From positions 1,736,472-1,800,471 of the forward strand of contig OY282448.1 in assembly GCA_958296175.1 (NCBI GenBank): a stretch of DNA of 64,000 nucleotides, given 5' to 3'. Every line of letters starts with the position of its first letter. Within the stretch, counting starts at the first letter, position 1. The translations under genes were made by a program, and so were the position numbers. Under the pieces are notes generated by a model that was not told the DNA's origin, searched no databases, and saw only the letters and a program-made list of their open reading frames with translations. The DNA comes from an uncultured Chloroflexota bacterium. Lineage in GTDB: Bacteria > Chloroflexota > UBA11872. Shown piece by piece: positions 43,520 to 51,874 of the stretch.

Positions 43520-46102
43520 GTGTACCCTGGACCCGTCGGTGCACGGCCCAGCGGCGGGAGGCGCTCGACGGCCACGGCGACATCCCCCGGCATCACGCCG
43601 CTACGACGGCAATACCTTGACGTCAAGCGGCAGCAGCCCGACGCGATCCTTTTCTTCCGTCTCGGCGACTTCTACGAAATGTTCGACGAGGACGCCGAAC
43701 GCGCCGCTGCCGTGCTGCAGATCGTGCTCACCTCCCGCGGGTTCGGCAAAGGCCATCGCGTGCCCATGTGCGGCGTGCCCTACCACGCCGCCGCCGGCTA
43801 CATCGGCAAGCTCGTCGCCGCCGGGCTGCGCGTGGCCGTCTGCGACCAGGTCGGCGAACCCGGCAACGGCCTCGTCGAGCGCCGCGTCACCCGCGTCATC
43901 ACCCCCGGCACCGTGGTGGACGAAGACCTGCTGCGGCCCGACGCGCCCAACCACCTGGCCGTGGTGGTGGCCGACGCCGACGCCGACGCGCGCGGCCTGG
44001 CCTACGCCGACGTCACCACCGGTGACCTGGCCGCGTGCGAAGGCTCGCCCGCCGCCATCGCCCGCGACCTGACCCGCATTCAGGCCCGCGAAGTCCTGAC
44101 CGTCGGCCTGCCCGCCGACGAGATCGACGGCGCTTCCCCCCAGGACGACCAGGCCTGGTTGGCCGACCCCAGCGCCGCCCGCGAAGCCGTGGAACGCCAC
44201 TTCCAGGTCGGCAGCCTGGAGGGCCTGGGTCTGAGCGCCCGCCCGCTGGCCGTCCGCGCCGTCGGCGCGCTGCTGCGCTACGTCGAAGACGCCGACCCCT
44301 CCGCCATGCACGTGCTTACCGGCGTGCGCGTGTACTCCACCGCGGACTTCATGGAGCTGGACGCCTCCGCGCGCCGCAACCTGGAGCTGGAAGCGGCCGG
44401 ACGCGACGCGCGCCGCGAGGGCGGCCTGCTCCACGCGCTCGACCACACCCGCACCCCCATGGGCGCGCGGCGGCTGCGCGCCCGGCTGGGCCGGCCCCTG
44501 ATCGACCGCGCCCGCCTGGAGCGCCGCCTCGACCTCGTCCAGGCGCTGCTGGACGACGACCGCCGCCGCGCCGACGTGCAGGCAGGCCTCGACCGCGTGG
44601 GCGACCTGGAACGGCTGGCCAACCGGCTCGTGCGGCGCTCGGTCACCGCCCCCGACCTGCGCCATCTGGCCGCCGCCCTGCACGCCGTGGACGACCTCCA
44701 CGCACGTCTGCGCGGCGAACCCGAGCCGCTGGCCGGGACCGCCCGGCAGCTCGACCCCTGCGACGACGCCCGCGCCCTCATCGCCCGCGCCGTCACCCCG
44801 CGCGGCGAGCGCGTCATCCGCGAGGGCTACAGCGCCGAACTCGACCGCATGACCGCCCAGGCCAGCCAGGCGCGCGCCTGGATCGCCGGACTCGAACGCC
44901 GCGAGCGCGAAGCCACCGGCCTGCGCACCCTCAAGGTTGGCTACAACCGCGTCTTTGGCTACTACCTCGAAGTCGGCCGCGCCTACAGCGAGTCCGTCCC
45001 CGCCGCCTGGCAGCGCCGCCAGACCCTGGCCAACGCCGAACGCTACGTCACCCCCGAACTGAAGGAATACGAGTCGCGCGTGCTCGGCGCCGAGGAGCGC
45101 ATCGACGAATTGCAGCGCGCTCTCTTCGGCGAAATCGTCGAGCAGCTCAGCGCCCACGGCCCGCGCCTGCGCCAAAGCTCCGACGCGCTGGCCTCCCTGG
45201 ACGTGGCCGCGTCCCTGGCCGACGTCGCCCACCGCCGCGCCTACGTGCGCCCCGAACTCTCCGACGGCGACGAGCTGCGCGTCACCGCCGGGCGCCATCC
45301 CGTGGTGGAATGCAGCCAGCGCGAACGCTTCGTGCCCAACGACGTCCATCTCGACCCCGCCCAGCGCCAGATCGCCGTACTCACCGGCCCCAACATGGCC
45401 GGCAAGTCCACCTACCTGCGCCAGACCGCCCTCATCGTGCTCATGGCCCAGATCGGCAGCTTCGTCCCCGCCGACCGCGCCGTCGTTGGCCTGGTCGACC
45501 GCATCTTCACCCGCGTGGGCGCGCACGACGACCTCAGCGCCGGCGCCAGCACCTTCATGGTCGAAATGCTGGAACTCGCCGCCATCCTGTCCCAGGCCAC
45601 CCCCCGCAGCCTGCTGGTGCTGGACGAAATCGGCCGCGGTACCAGCACCTACGACGGCATCTCCGTCGCGCGCGCCGTCATCGAACATCTGCACAACCAC
45701 CCGCGGCTGCGCGCCAAGACCGTCTTCGCTACCCACTACCACGAACTGACCGACGCCGCCGAGCTGCTGCCGCGCGTGCACAACCTGAACGTGGCCGCCG
45801 TCGAACAGGACGGCCAGGTCGTGTTCCTGCGCCGCGTCTTGCCCGGCGCAGCCGACCGCAGCTTCGGCGTGCACGTGGCCGACATGGCCGGCCTGCCCCC
45901 CACCGTCATCCGCCGCGCCGCCGCCGTCCTGCACGACCTGGAAACCCAGACCGACCGCCCCCGCGCCCCTGCCCAGCTGTCCCTGCTGCCGCCGCCCGAA
46001 CACCCCGTCCTGGACGACCTGCGCAAGCTCGACGTCGACCAGCTCGCGCCGCTCGACGCCCTGACCGCGCTCTACGAGCTCAAGCGCGCGCTCGACGCGT
46101 GA
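43520..46102 (+). CDS. mutS: DNA mismatch repair protein MutS
   Basis: MutS recognises mismatches and short loops. The 860 residues show all the domains: the mismatch-reading loop DFYEMF (about residue 50), the connector and lever/clamp regions (YFLEV-type core VFGYYLEVGRAYS), and the ATPase. The ATPase has Walker A GPNMAGKST (about 623), FTRVGAHDDLSAGASTFMVEM, LVLDEIGRGTSTYDG and FATHYHEL. The GTG start at 43520 adds about 25 residues of unstructured head; a later start is possible. It is followed by mutL in a GTGA overlap. The usual C-terminal tail for oligomerisation is present but short. Confidence 0.98.
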   Translation: MYPGPVGARPSGGRRSTATATSPGITPLRRQYLDVKRQQPDAILFFRLGDFYEMFDEDAERAAAVLQIVLTSRGFGKGHRVPMCGVPYHAAAGYIGKLVAAGLRVAVCDQVGEPGNGLVERRVTRVITPGTVVDEDLLRPDAPNHLAVVVADADADARGLAYADVTTGDLAACEGSPAAIARDLTRIQAREVLTVGLPADEIDGASPQDDQAWLADPSAAREAVERHFQVGSLEGLGLSARPLAVRAVGALLRYVEDADPSAMHVLTGVRVYSTADFMELDASARRNLELEAAGRDARREGGLLHALDHTRTPMGARRLRARLGRPLIDRARLERRLDLVQALLDDDRRRADVQAGLDRVGDLERLANRLVRRSVTAPDLRHLAAALHAVDDLHARLRGEPEPLAGTARQLDPCDDARALIARAVTPRGERVIREGYSAELDRMTAQASQARAWIAGLERREREATGLRTLKVGYNRVFGYYLEVGRAYSESVPAAWQRRQTLANAERYVTPELKEYESRVLGAEERIDELQRALFGEIVEQLSAHGPRLRQSSDALASLDVAASLADVAHRRAYVRPELSDGDELRVTAGRHPVVECSQRERFVPNDVHLDPAQRQIAVLTGPNMAGKSTYLRQTALIVLMAQIGSFVPADRAVVGLVDRIFTRVGAHDDLSAGASTFMVEMLELAAILSQATPRSLLVLDEIGRGTSTYDGISVARAVIEHLHNHPRLRAKTVFATHYHELTDAAELLPRVHNLNVAAVEQDGQVVFLRRVLPGAADRSFGVHVADMAGLPPTVIRRAAAVLHDLETQTDRPRAPAQLSLLPPPEHPVLDDLRKLDVDQLAPLDALTALYELKRALDA

Positions 46103-47829
46103 GCATCCGCCGCCTGCCGCCCGAGATCAGCGGCAAGATCGCGGCCGGCGAGGTCATCGAACGCCCTGGCTCCGTCGTGCGCGAGCTGGTGGACAACGCG
46201 CTGGACGCCGGCGCGCGCCGCGTCGACGTGCGCGTCGAACGCGGCGGCAAGGCTTTGATTGACATAACGGACGACGGCGCTGGCATCCCCTCCGACCAGC
46301 TCGCCCTGGCCGTCGAACGCCACAGCACCAGCAAACTCAGCTCCGTGGACGACCTCGGCCGCATCCAGACCCTCGGCTTCCGCGGCGAGGCCCTGGCCAG
46401 CATCGCGGCCGTGGCCGAGCTGCGGCTGCGCTCCGTGCCCGCGGAAGGCCGTCCCGGCCGCGAGGTGCTGGCGCGCGACGAGCGCGTGGTGGCCGAACGC
46501 CCCGTCGGCGGCGCGCGCGGCACCCGCGCCACCGTGCGCGGCCTGTTTCGCACCATCCCCGCGCGGCTCGAATTCCTCAAAGCCGACCGCACCGAGCTGG
46601 CGCACTGCCTGGCCCCCGTCACCCGCGCCGCCCTGGGGCATCCCGACACCGCCTTCACTCTGCACGACGGCCAGCGCGAACGCCTGCGCACCCCCGGCCG
46701 CGGCGGTTTGCGCGGCGCCGTGCAGGCCGTCTACGGCCCCGACCGACTGGACGGCCTCATCGAGCTGCCCCCCGGCGCAACCCTCGGCATCGACGGCTTC
46801 GTCTCCCAGCCCCACGTGCAGCGGCCTTCCCGCGCCGACATCGTCCTGTTCGTCAACGGGCGCTGGGTCAGCGACCGCCTCCTCTCCGCCGCCGTCAGCG
46901 AGGCCTACCGCAACCTCATCCCCGTCGGCCGCTTCCCCATGGTCGTCCTGCGCCTCACCGTCCCCCCGGCCGAAGTCGACGTCAACGTGCATCCCTCCAA
47001 AGCCGAGGTCCGCTTCCGCCGCTCGGGCGAGGTCTTCCGCCGCGTGGCCGCCGCGCTGCGCCGCGCCCTGGCCTCGGCCGCCGAAACCGCGCCGCTGCGC
47101 ATCGACCGGCCGGTGGTGGACCAGTTCTACTTCCCCAGCAGCGGCGGCGCCGCCTGGCAATCCGACTCGCCCGCGCCGCCCCGCGCGCTGCGCGCCAACG
47201 GCCAGCCCGCCGGCGACGGCGCGCCCGACGACGACCCCGCCCCCGTCGGCCCGCCGCAGCTGCGCTCCCCCGTCATGCGCCCCCTGGGCCAAATCGACCA
47301 CACCTACGTCGTGGCCGCCGGCCCGCGCGGCCTATATCTCATCGACCAGCACGCCGCCCACGAGCGCGTCCTGTTCGAGCGGCTCGCCCGCGCCGCCAAC
47401 GGCCCCGCGCAGCAGATGCTGGACCCCGTGAGCGTGCAGCTCGGCGCTGACGAATGCGACTGGCTGGAGGCCCACCAGGACGAACTGCGCGCCCTGGGGC
47501 TCGACGCCGCGCCCTTCGGCCCCGGCGCCTGGCTCCTGCGCGCCGTACCTGCCGCTCTCGGCGGTGTGGACGCCGGCCGCTACTTGCAGGAAATCGCCGC
47601 CGAAGCCCAAACCGACACTTTCCAGCGACTGGAAGTCCGCGACCGCGTTCGCTGGACCCTCGCCTGCCGCGCCGCCGTAAAAGCCGGCGCCTCCCTCGCC
47701 CTGGAAGAAATGACCGCCCTCATCCGCGACCTCCAGGCCTGCGACCTCACCGTCACCTGCCCCCACGGGCGCCCGACGGTCGTGCTGCTCAGCCGCGAAC
47801 TGCTCGACCGCGAGTTCGGCCGCACGTGA
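46099..47829 (+). CDS. mutL: DNA mismatch repair protein MutL (nicking type)
   Basis: MutL links MutS to strand nicking. The 576 residues have the GHKL ATPase head (ELVDNALDAGA, TDDGAGI, RHSTSKL, GFRGEAL) and a C-terminal endonuclease domain. That domain bears DQHAAHERVLFE at about residue 415, the metal-binding motif found in organisms without MutH, with the supporting ACRAAVKAG and CPHGRP motifs and a DREFGR end. The GTG overlaps the mutS stop by 4 bases. It starts the conserved mutS-mutL pair and is presumably co-transcribed with mutS. Confidence 0.98.
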   Translation: MSIRRLPPEISGKIAAGEVIERPGSVVRELVDNALDAGARRVDVRVERGGKALIDITDDGAGIPSDQLALAVERHSTSKLSSVDDLGRIQTLGFRGEALASIAAVAELRLRSVPAEGRPGREVLARDERVVAERPVGGARGTRATVRGLFRTIPARLEFLKADRTELAHCLAPVTRAALGHPDTAFTLHDGQRERLRTPGRGGLRGAVQAVYGPDRLDGLIELPPGATLGIDGFVSQPHVQRPSRADIVLFVNGRWVSDRLLSAAVSEAYRNLIPVGRFPMVVLRLTVPPAEVDVNVHPSKAEVRFRRSGEVFRRVAAALRRALASAAETAPLRIDRPVVDQFYFPSSGGAAWQSDSPAPPRALRANGQPAGDGAPDDDPAPVGPPQLRSPVMRPLGQIDHTYVVAAGPRGLYLIDQHAAHERVLFERLARAANGPAQQMLDPVSVQLGADECDWLEAHQDELRALGLDAAPFGPGAWLLRAVPAALGGVDAGRYLQEIAAEAQTDTFQRLEVRDRVRWTLACRAAVKAGASLALEEMTALIRDLQACDLTVTCPHGRPTVVLLSRELLDREFGRT

Positions 47830-47961
47830 GCGCCTGTCCCCGATGAACGCGCAGAACGCCAACGACCGCGCAGGAAGACCGCATCGGTGCGGGCGTGGGC
47901 GCCGCCGCCGCGCTCGACAGCCGCATACCCCAAATCCCCATCCTGTCTCTCCGGTCCAGCC

Positions 47962-48972
47962 ATGTCTGAATCTTCGTCCTTCCGCCTGAATCCGTCCGAC
48001 CGCGCAACCGGCGCGCGCTGGATCGAGCGCGCCGCGGGCGACCGCATACGGCTGCGCAAGCGGCGCTGGCACGACCCCGCGCCTGCCTGGGAAGTGGAGG
48101 GCGAGGTGGCGGCCTCCAGCGCCGATCGTCTGGACGTGCTCGTGCCCGCGGGAACCGTCTATGCGATGGCCGGCGGCGAACGCTGGCGCAGCGACGACGA
48201 CGTCGTGCAGTCCTTCACCCGCGGCGCCTGGTCGCACGTGCTCACCGCCCCCGCACCGGCCTGGCACTGGTACTGCAACGTGACCACGCCGGCGGTCGTT
48301 CGCGCCGGCGCCCTGGAGTGGACCGACCTCGCGGTGGACGTGGAAGTCTTTCCCGGCGGCGGCGTCGCGGTCGACGACCTGCCCGAGTTCATCGCGGCGC
48401 GTGCGCAGTTGCCCGCGGACGTGTTCGCGCACGCGGTTCGCGCGGCCCGCCGCCTGCTGGACGACGGCGCGGCCGAGCGAGCGCCCTTCCGCCCGCCGGT
48501 CGGCCGCGCGCCGGCCAGCGTCGAACAGAAACCCTTCTGGCTCTCGCCCCGCGCCGGCGACGGACTGACGGCCATCGGCGCAGACGTCCGCGCCCGTCGG
48601 CCGGACGTAGTGGCGCGCATCCTGGCCGCCGCCGGCCCCAGCGCCTGCGTGGACCTGGGCGCGGCGGCGTCGATCGGCCTGGGCCAGGCGGCCGCCCCGC
48701 GCGACGGCGGCACCGTCCTTGCAATGGAAGCGGAACTGACCGCCGCGCTCGAGTCCGTGCGGTTCATGCTGCAAGTCTGGGGCCCAGGCGCCGCGGTTCG
48801 CCTGGTGGTGGCGCGCCGCGCGCCCCAAGACCCGCGCCGCGACTTCGAAGCAGCGCTCCGTCACCCCGCGCGTTCGCTGACGCTCCGCCTGGCCCGTGCG
48901 CTCGCCGCCGGCTTTCCGCCGCTGCACGGGTTTCTCACGGCGGCCGATTTCGTCGCGGCCGTCTGGCGGTAA
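47962..48972 (+). CDS. DUF402-domain protein with long C-terminal extension
   Basis: The first half (about 1-155) is a DUF402 domain, with WHWYCNVTTPAV and WTDLAVDVEVFPGG followed by DDLPEF. DUF402 proteins include nucleoside di/triphosphatases and RNase-E/G-associated factors. The second half (about 160-335) is a region I do not recognise, rich in Ala and Arg. I chose the ATG at 47962 over an earlier start at 47887, because the DUF402 match begins shortly after it. It follows mutL by 132 bases. The exact reaction is unknown. Confidence 0.75.
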   Translation: MSESSSFRLNPSDRATGARWIERAAGDRIRLRKRRWHDPAPAWEVEGEVAASSADRLDVLVPAGTVYAMAGGERWRSDDDVVQSFTRGAWSHVLTAPAPAWHWYCNVTTPAVVRAGALEWTDLAVDVEVFPGGGVAVDDLPEFIAARAQLPADVFAHAVRAARRLLDDGAAERAPFRPPVGRAPASVEQKPFWLSPRAGDGLTAIGADVRARRPDVVARILAAAGPSACVDLGAAASIGLGQAAAPRDGGTVLAMEAELTAALESVRFMLQVWGPGAAVRLVVARRAPQDPRRDFEAALRHPARSLTLRLARALAAGFPPLHGFLTAADFVAAVWR

Positions 48973-49035
48973 GCCGCCCCGCGGCCGGTTCGCTAGGCTT
49001 GCCGCCGCAGCGCGCGTATGCGAGGGAGTGCGGGA

Positions 49036-49443
49036 ATGTCGAGGATTCTGTTGCGGGAAACCGACGCCGAGGTGTTCGACCGGGGCGGGGGCGTGCAGAG
49101 CATCCCCCTGATGAACGGCGCCCGCGGCGCGCAGAACCTCTCCACCGGCATGACCATCATGGCGCCGGGCGCGGGGCTGCCGCTGCACTTTCACGACACC
49201 GAGGAATGCATCACCTGCGTGGAAGGCGCCGCCTGCTGCGAGGTGGACGGCGAACGCCTATCGCTCGCCCCTTTCGATCACATCTGGATTCCCGCAGGCG
49301 CCCACCACCGCTTCTGGAACGAGGGCGAAAGCCCCATGCGCATCGTCTGGACCTACGGCAAGCCCGAGGTCAGCCGCACCTTCGTTGCCACCGGCCAAAC
49401 CGTCCGCCACATGTCCGCCGACGACGTCGCCGACCCGTCCTGA
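49036..49443 (+). CDS. Cupin-domain protein
   Basis: This small beta-barrel protein has 135 residues. The first cupin motif, PLHFHDTEECITCVEG then EVDGE, gives the two histidines and the glutamate of the metal site; the second, WIPAGAHHRFWNEG, gives the third histidine. Such proteins are isomerases, dioxygenases or sugar-binding proteins. GGGAG 9 bases upstream supports the ATG at 49036 over an earlier ATG at 49018. It has no obvious functional partner nearby. Confidence 0.88.
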   Translation: MSRILLRETDAEVFDRGGGVQSIPLMNGARGAQNLSTGMTIMAPGAGLPLHFHDTEECITCVEGAACCEVDGERLSLAPFDHIWIPAGAHHRFWNEGESPMRIVWTYGKPEVSRTFVATGQTVRHMSADDVADPS

Positions 49444-49623
49444 CCCCCGCCCCGCCGTTCGCCCCTATCCGCGCCCCGTCGTACCGTCGAAATTCCGCCC
49501 CGAACTCGATCCAGGGCCGGAACCCAGCCGGCCCGAACCGCACCTGCGCCCGAACCGCTTCGTTGCCAACGGCCCCTCGCCTGGAAGTTACGCACAGGTC
49601 CTCGAAGGACGCGGACAACGACC

Positions 49624-49720
49624 GGGGAAACGACCGCGAGAGAAACGCGCGGTGACTCGGCCGCCTGCCGCGCGGCGCCGCTGGACCGCTGGGGAACGAC
49701 CGCGAGAGAAACGCGCGGTG
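49624..49720. repeat. Two-copy CRISPR-like direct repeat
   Basis: GGGGAAACGACCGCGAGAG (49624 onward), ending in AAACGCGCGGTG at 49654, recurs at 49691-49720 with one A missing. The two copies (31 and 30 bases) are separated by 36 unrelated bases. The CGCGAGAGAAAC block resembles the GCGAGAAACC end of the repeats at 20863. It lies in the 280-base gap between the cupin and lipoprotein genes, which holds no gene. Confidence 0.5.
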
Positions 49721-49723
49721 CGG

Positions 49724-50209
49724 TCAGCCGCCGTCGGTCGTGGTGGTGAGGTCCAGCACCGTCGAGGACTGGTCGCGCGGGCGGCGTTCGACCGTGATCA
49801 CCAGCCGCGCGTTCCCGCCGGGGCTGTCGTACACCAGCTCGCCGCCGCGCGCGGTCAGTTCCGAGCGCGACACCTCGGTCCATTGCAGCGCGGGCATTTC
49901 GTCCAGATAAAAATTCAGCACGTGGCCCGGGGTGACCTCGGAGAAATACACCACGCGGTCGAAGCGGCCGCCGTCGGTGCGCTCCTGCAGCTGGTCGGAG
50001 CGTCCGGAGCGCATTTCCGGCAGCGCGGGCAGCTCGCTGGCCAGGTTGTCGGTCAGCGGCTCCGGCTCGGGGCTGTCGGAGACGGTCGTTTCGGCGTCGG
50101 GTTCCGAGGCCGTCTCGCCGCAGGCGGCGAGCGCCAGCGCGAGGCCGCTGCCCGCGAGGACGTGCAGCGCCCGCCGTCGGGGCAAATGCGCAATGGATCT
50201 GTGCAGCAT
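49724..50209 (-). CDS. Hypothetical lipoprotein
   Basis: This 161-residue lipoprotein starts with a twin-arginine-like signal (PRRRALHVLAGSGL) and a lipobox ending LALAAC. The mature part begins with an acidic linker (about 32-60). A small alpha/beta domain follows, with RVVYFSEVTPGHVLNFYLDE and a late beta region (RLVITVERRPRDQS). I do not recognise the family. It is alone on this strand, with no operon partner. Confidence 0.82.
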   Translation of the reverse strand: MLHRSIAHLPRRRALHVLAGSGLALALAACGETASEPDAETTVSDSPEPEPLTDNLASELPALPEMRSGRSDQLQERTDGGRFDRVVYFSEVTPGHVLNFYLDEMPALQWTEVSRSELTARGGELVYDSPGGNARLVITVERRPRDQSSTVLDLTTTTDGG

Positions 50210-50301
50210 GGGCCTGGCTCACCCGTGAGATAGTTCCCGCGTCAGCCCCCTAGTATCGCGCGCCCTCGCCCCCCAACGCACGTCCCCACCCGCACCCTCC
50301 G

Positions 50302-50378
50302 CTTTCCCCCTCTCCCTCCCTCTCTCCCCCTCCGCCCTCTTCCTTCTTTCCTCTTCCCTCTTCCCCCCTCTCCCCCCT
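50302..50378. repeat. Homopyrimidine tract
   Basis: Seventy-seven bases hold one purine (G at 50333) and are otherwise C or T, mostly CCT/CTC units. On the other strand this is a GA tract. It merges into the palindrome at 50366. Confidence 0.9.
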
Positions 50379-50406
50379 AGAGGGGAGAGGGTCGGGGTGA
50401 GGGGGG
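50366..50406. repeat. Palindromic repeat with GGGTGAGGG tail (copy 2)
   Basis: CCCTCTCCCC (50366-50375) pairs with GGGGAGAGGG (50382-50391) around a six-base loop, followed by TCGGGGTGAGGG. This is the same design as copy 1 at 21233. The rest of the 497-base gap (50210-50706) holds the homopyrimidine tract and a lone hairpin CCCCGC-GCCT-GCGGGG (50515-50530) reminiscent of type I-E CRISPR repeats. I see no gene. Confidence 0.7.
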
Positions 50407-50706
50407 CTCCCCCGATGAGGCAGGATGCGCCCCCCCCGCCCCCCGCCACTGGCCGAAAGCCGGAAAACCATCCTCAGCAGCGCTCAGATTCAGCGGCCCC
50501 GCGCGCCCCCGATCCCCCGCGCCTGCGGGGAGATGCACGCCGGGGCGGCCGCCGTTGGCCAGCACGGCCCCACTCCTCCACTCCCCCGCACCCGCGGAGC
50601 GCGGGCGAAGAGCCCCCCAAGGCAGAGTTACAGCGAGAGCGCCGTCGGTTAAGGTGCGCACTGGTCCGTCTGACGGGGGGCGTCTGAAATCGAGGCGGCC
50701 CGTGGC

Positions 50707-51573
50707 GTGGGCGTGTCGGCGGCGCGCATGGTGATTGGCGGGCGCGAGTTCGCGTGGGGCGCGCGCACCTACGTGATGGGCATTCTGAACGTCACGCCCG
50801 ACTCGTTCAGCGGCGACGGCGTGGCGGCGAACGCCGAGGCGTTGGCCCGCCGCGTGGACGCGCTGATTCGGGAAGGCGCCGACATCATCGACGTGGGCGG
50901 CGAGTCCACGCGCCCCGGCGCGCCAGAGGTCGACGCGGACACCGAGCTGGCGCGCGTGCTGCCCGCCATCGAGCTGCTGCGCCGCCGCGCGCCGGACACG
51001 CCGGTCTCGGTGGACACCTGCAAGGCCCGCGTGGCGGCGCACGCGCTGGCGGCCGGCGCCCACGCGGTGAACGACGTCAGCGGCCTGGGCCGCGACCCCG
51101 AGCTGGCCGGCGTGGTTGCCGCGGCCGGCGTCCCGCTGGTGCTGACCCACAGCCGCCGCGCCCGCGCCGTGGCAACGCCGCTGGGCGGGCAGTACCGCGG
51201 CGTCCAATACGACGACGTGGCGCACGACGTGGCGCGCGAAGGCCGCGCGCTGATCGCCCGGGCGCTGCGGGCTGGCATCGCCAGGCAGGCGCTCGTCTTC
51301 GATCCGGGGTTCGGGTTCGGCAAGACCCCGGCCCACAACGTACAGCTGCTGCGGCGGCTGCGCGTCGTGCGCGCCCTGGGGCTGCCCGTGCTGGTGGGCT
51401 TGTCGCGCAAGTCGTTCATCGGCGAGCTGACCGGCAAGCCCCCGCCCGCCCGTCTGGCCGGATCGCTGGCCGCGGCCGCCGCGGCCGTTGCCCACGGCGC
51501 CGACCTGGTGCGCGCCCACGACGTGGCCGCCGCGCGCGACGCCCTGGCCGTTGCCGACGCCGTGTTCCGCTAA
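50707..51573 (+). CDS. folP: Dihydropteroate synthase FolP
   Basis: FolP joins p-aminobenzoate to dihydropterin pyrophosphate in folate synthesis. The 288 residues have the family motifs in order: VMGILNVTPDSFSGDG, DVGGESTRPGA, VSVDTCKA with AVNDVSG, VFDPGFGFGKT and LVGLSRKSFIGELTG, on a TIM barrel. The GTG at 50707 is probably early; a GTG at 50713 and an ATG at 50728 are alternatives. The usual M(x)H before the phosphate loop is replaced by LTHSRR. A second pterin-binding barrel gene follows at 51875. Confidence 0.94.
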   Translation: MGVSAARMVIGGREFAWGARTYVMGILNVTPDSFSGDGVAANAEALARRVDALIREGADIIDVGGESTRPGAPEVDADTELARVLPAIELLRRRAPDTPVSVDTCKARVAAHALAAGAHAVNDVSGLGRDPELAGVVAAAGVPLVLTHSRRARAVATPLGGQYRGVQYDDVAHDVAREGRALIARALRAGIARQALVFDPGFGFGKTPAHNVQLLRRLRVVRALGLPVLVGLSRKSFIGELTGKPPPARLAGSLAAAAAAVAHGADLVRAHDVAAARDALAVADAVFR

Positions 51574-51874
51574 CAGCCGGACGGCAGCGCCGCGCGGCGG
51601 CCGCTGGCTGCGACGAGCGGCGGCTGGAGGCGCGTGTCGAGCGCCCAAAGGCTCGCGGCCAGGGGCCGCGGTCAGGGGCCAGCGCCGAGCGGCGAGCACC
51701 CTGCGGCCAGTGACGAGCGACCAATAGACAGCCAACCGCGCCGCTGCCCCATGCTTCGGTCCCCAATCCCCAATCCCCTATTCGACGCTCTTCCCCTCCG
51801 CGCGTATCCTCAGCCTTCGACCGCCCGTTGCCAGATCCTGGTCGCCCCGTGCCCGTCCTGAGGTGTGCCTGCTT

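Noticed and set aside
51574..51874. Possible tRNA or small RNA in the 300-base gap before the methyltransferase gene
   Set aside because: No cloverleaf, T-arm (GGTTCGA-type) or conserved RNA motif is visible; short GAGCG/GGCCAG repeats are too weak to call.
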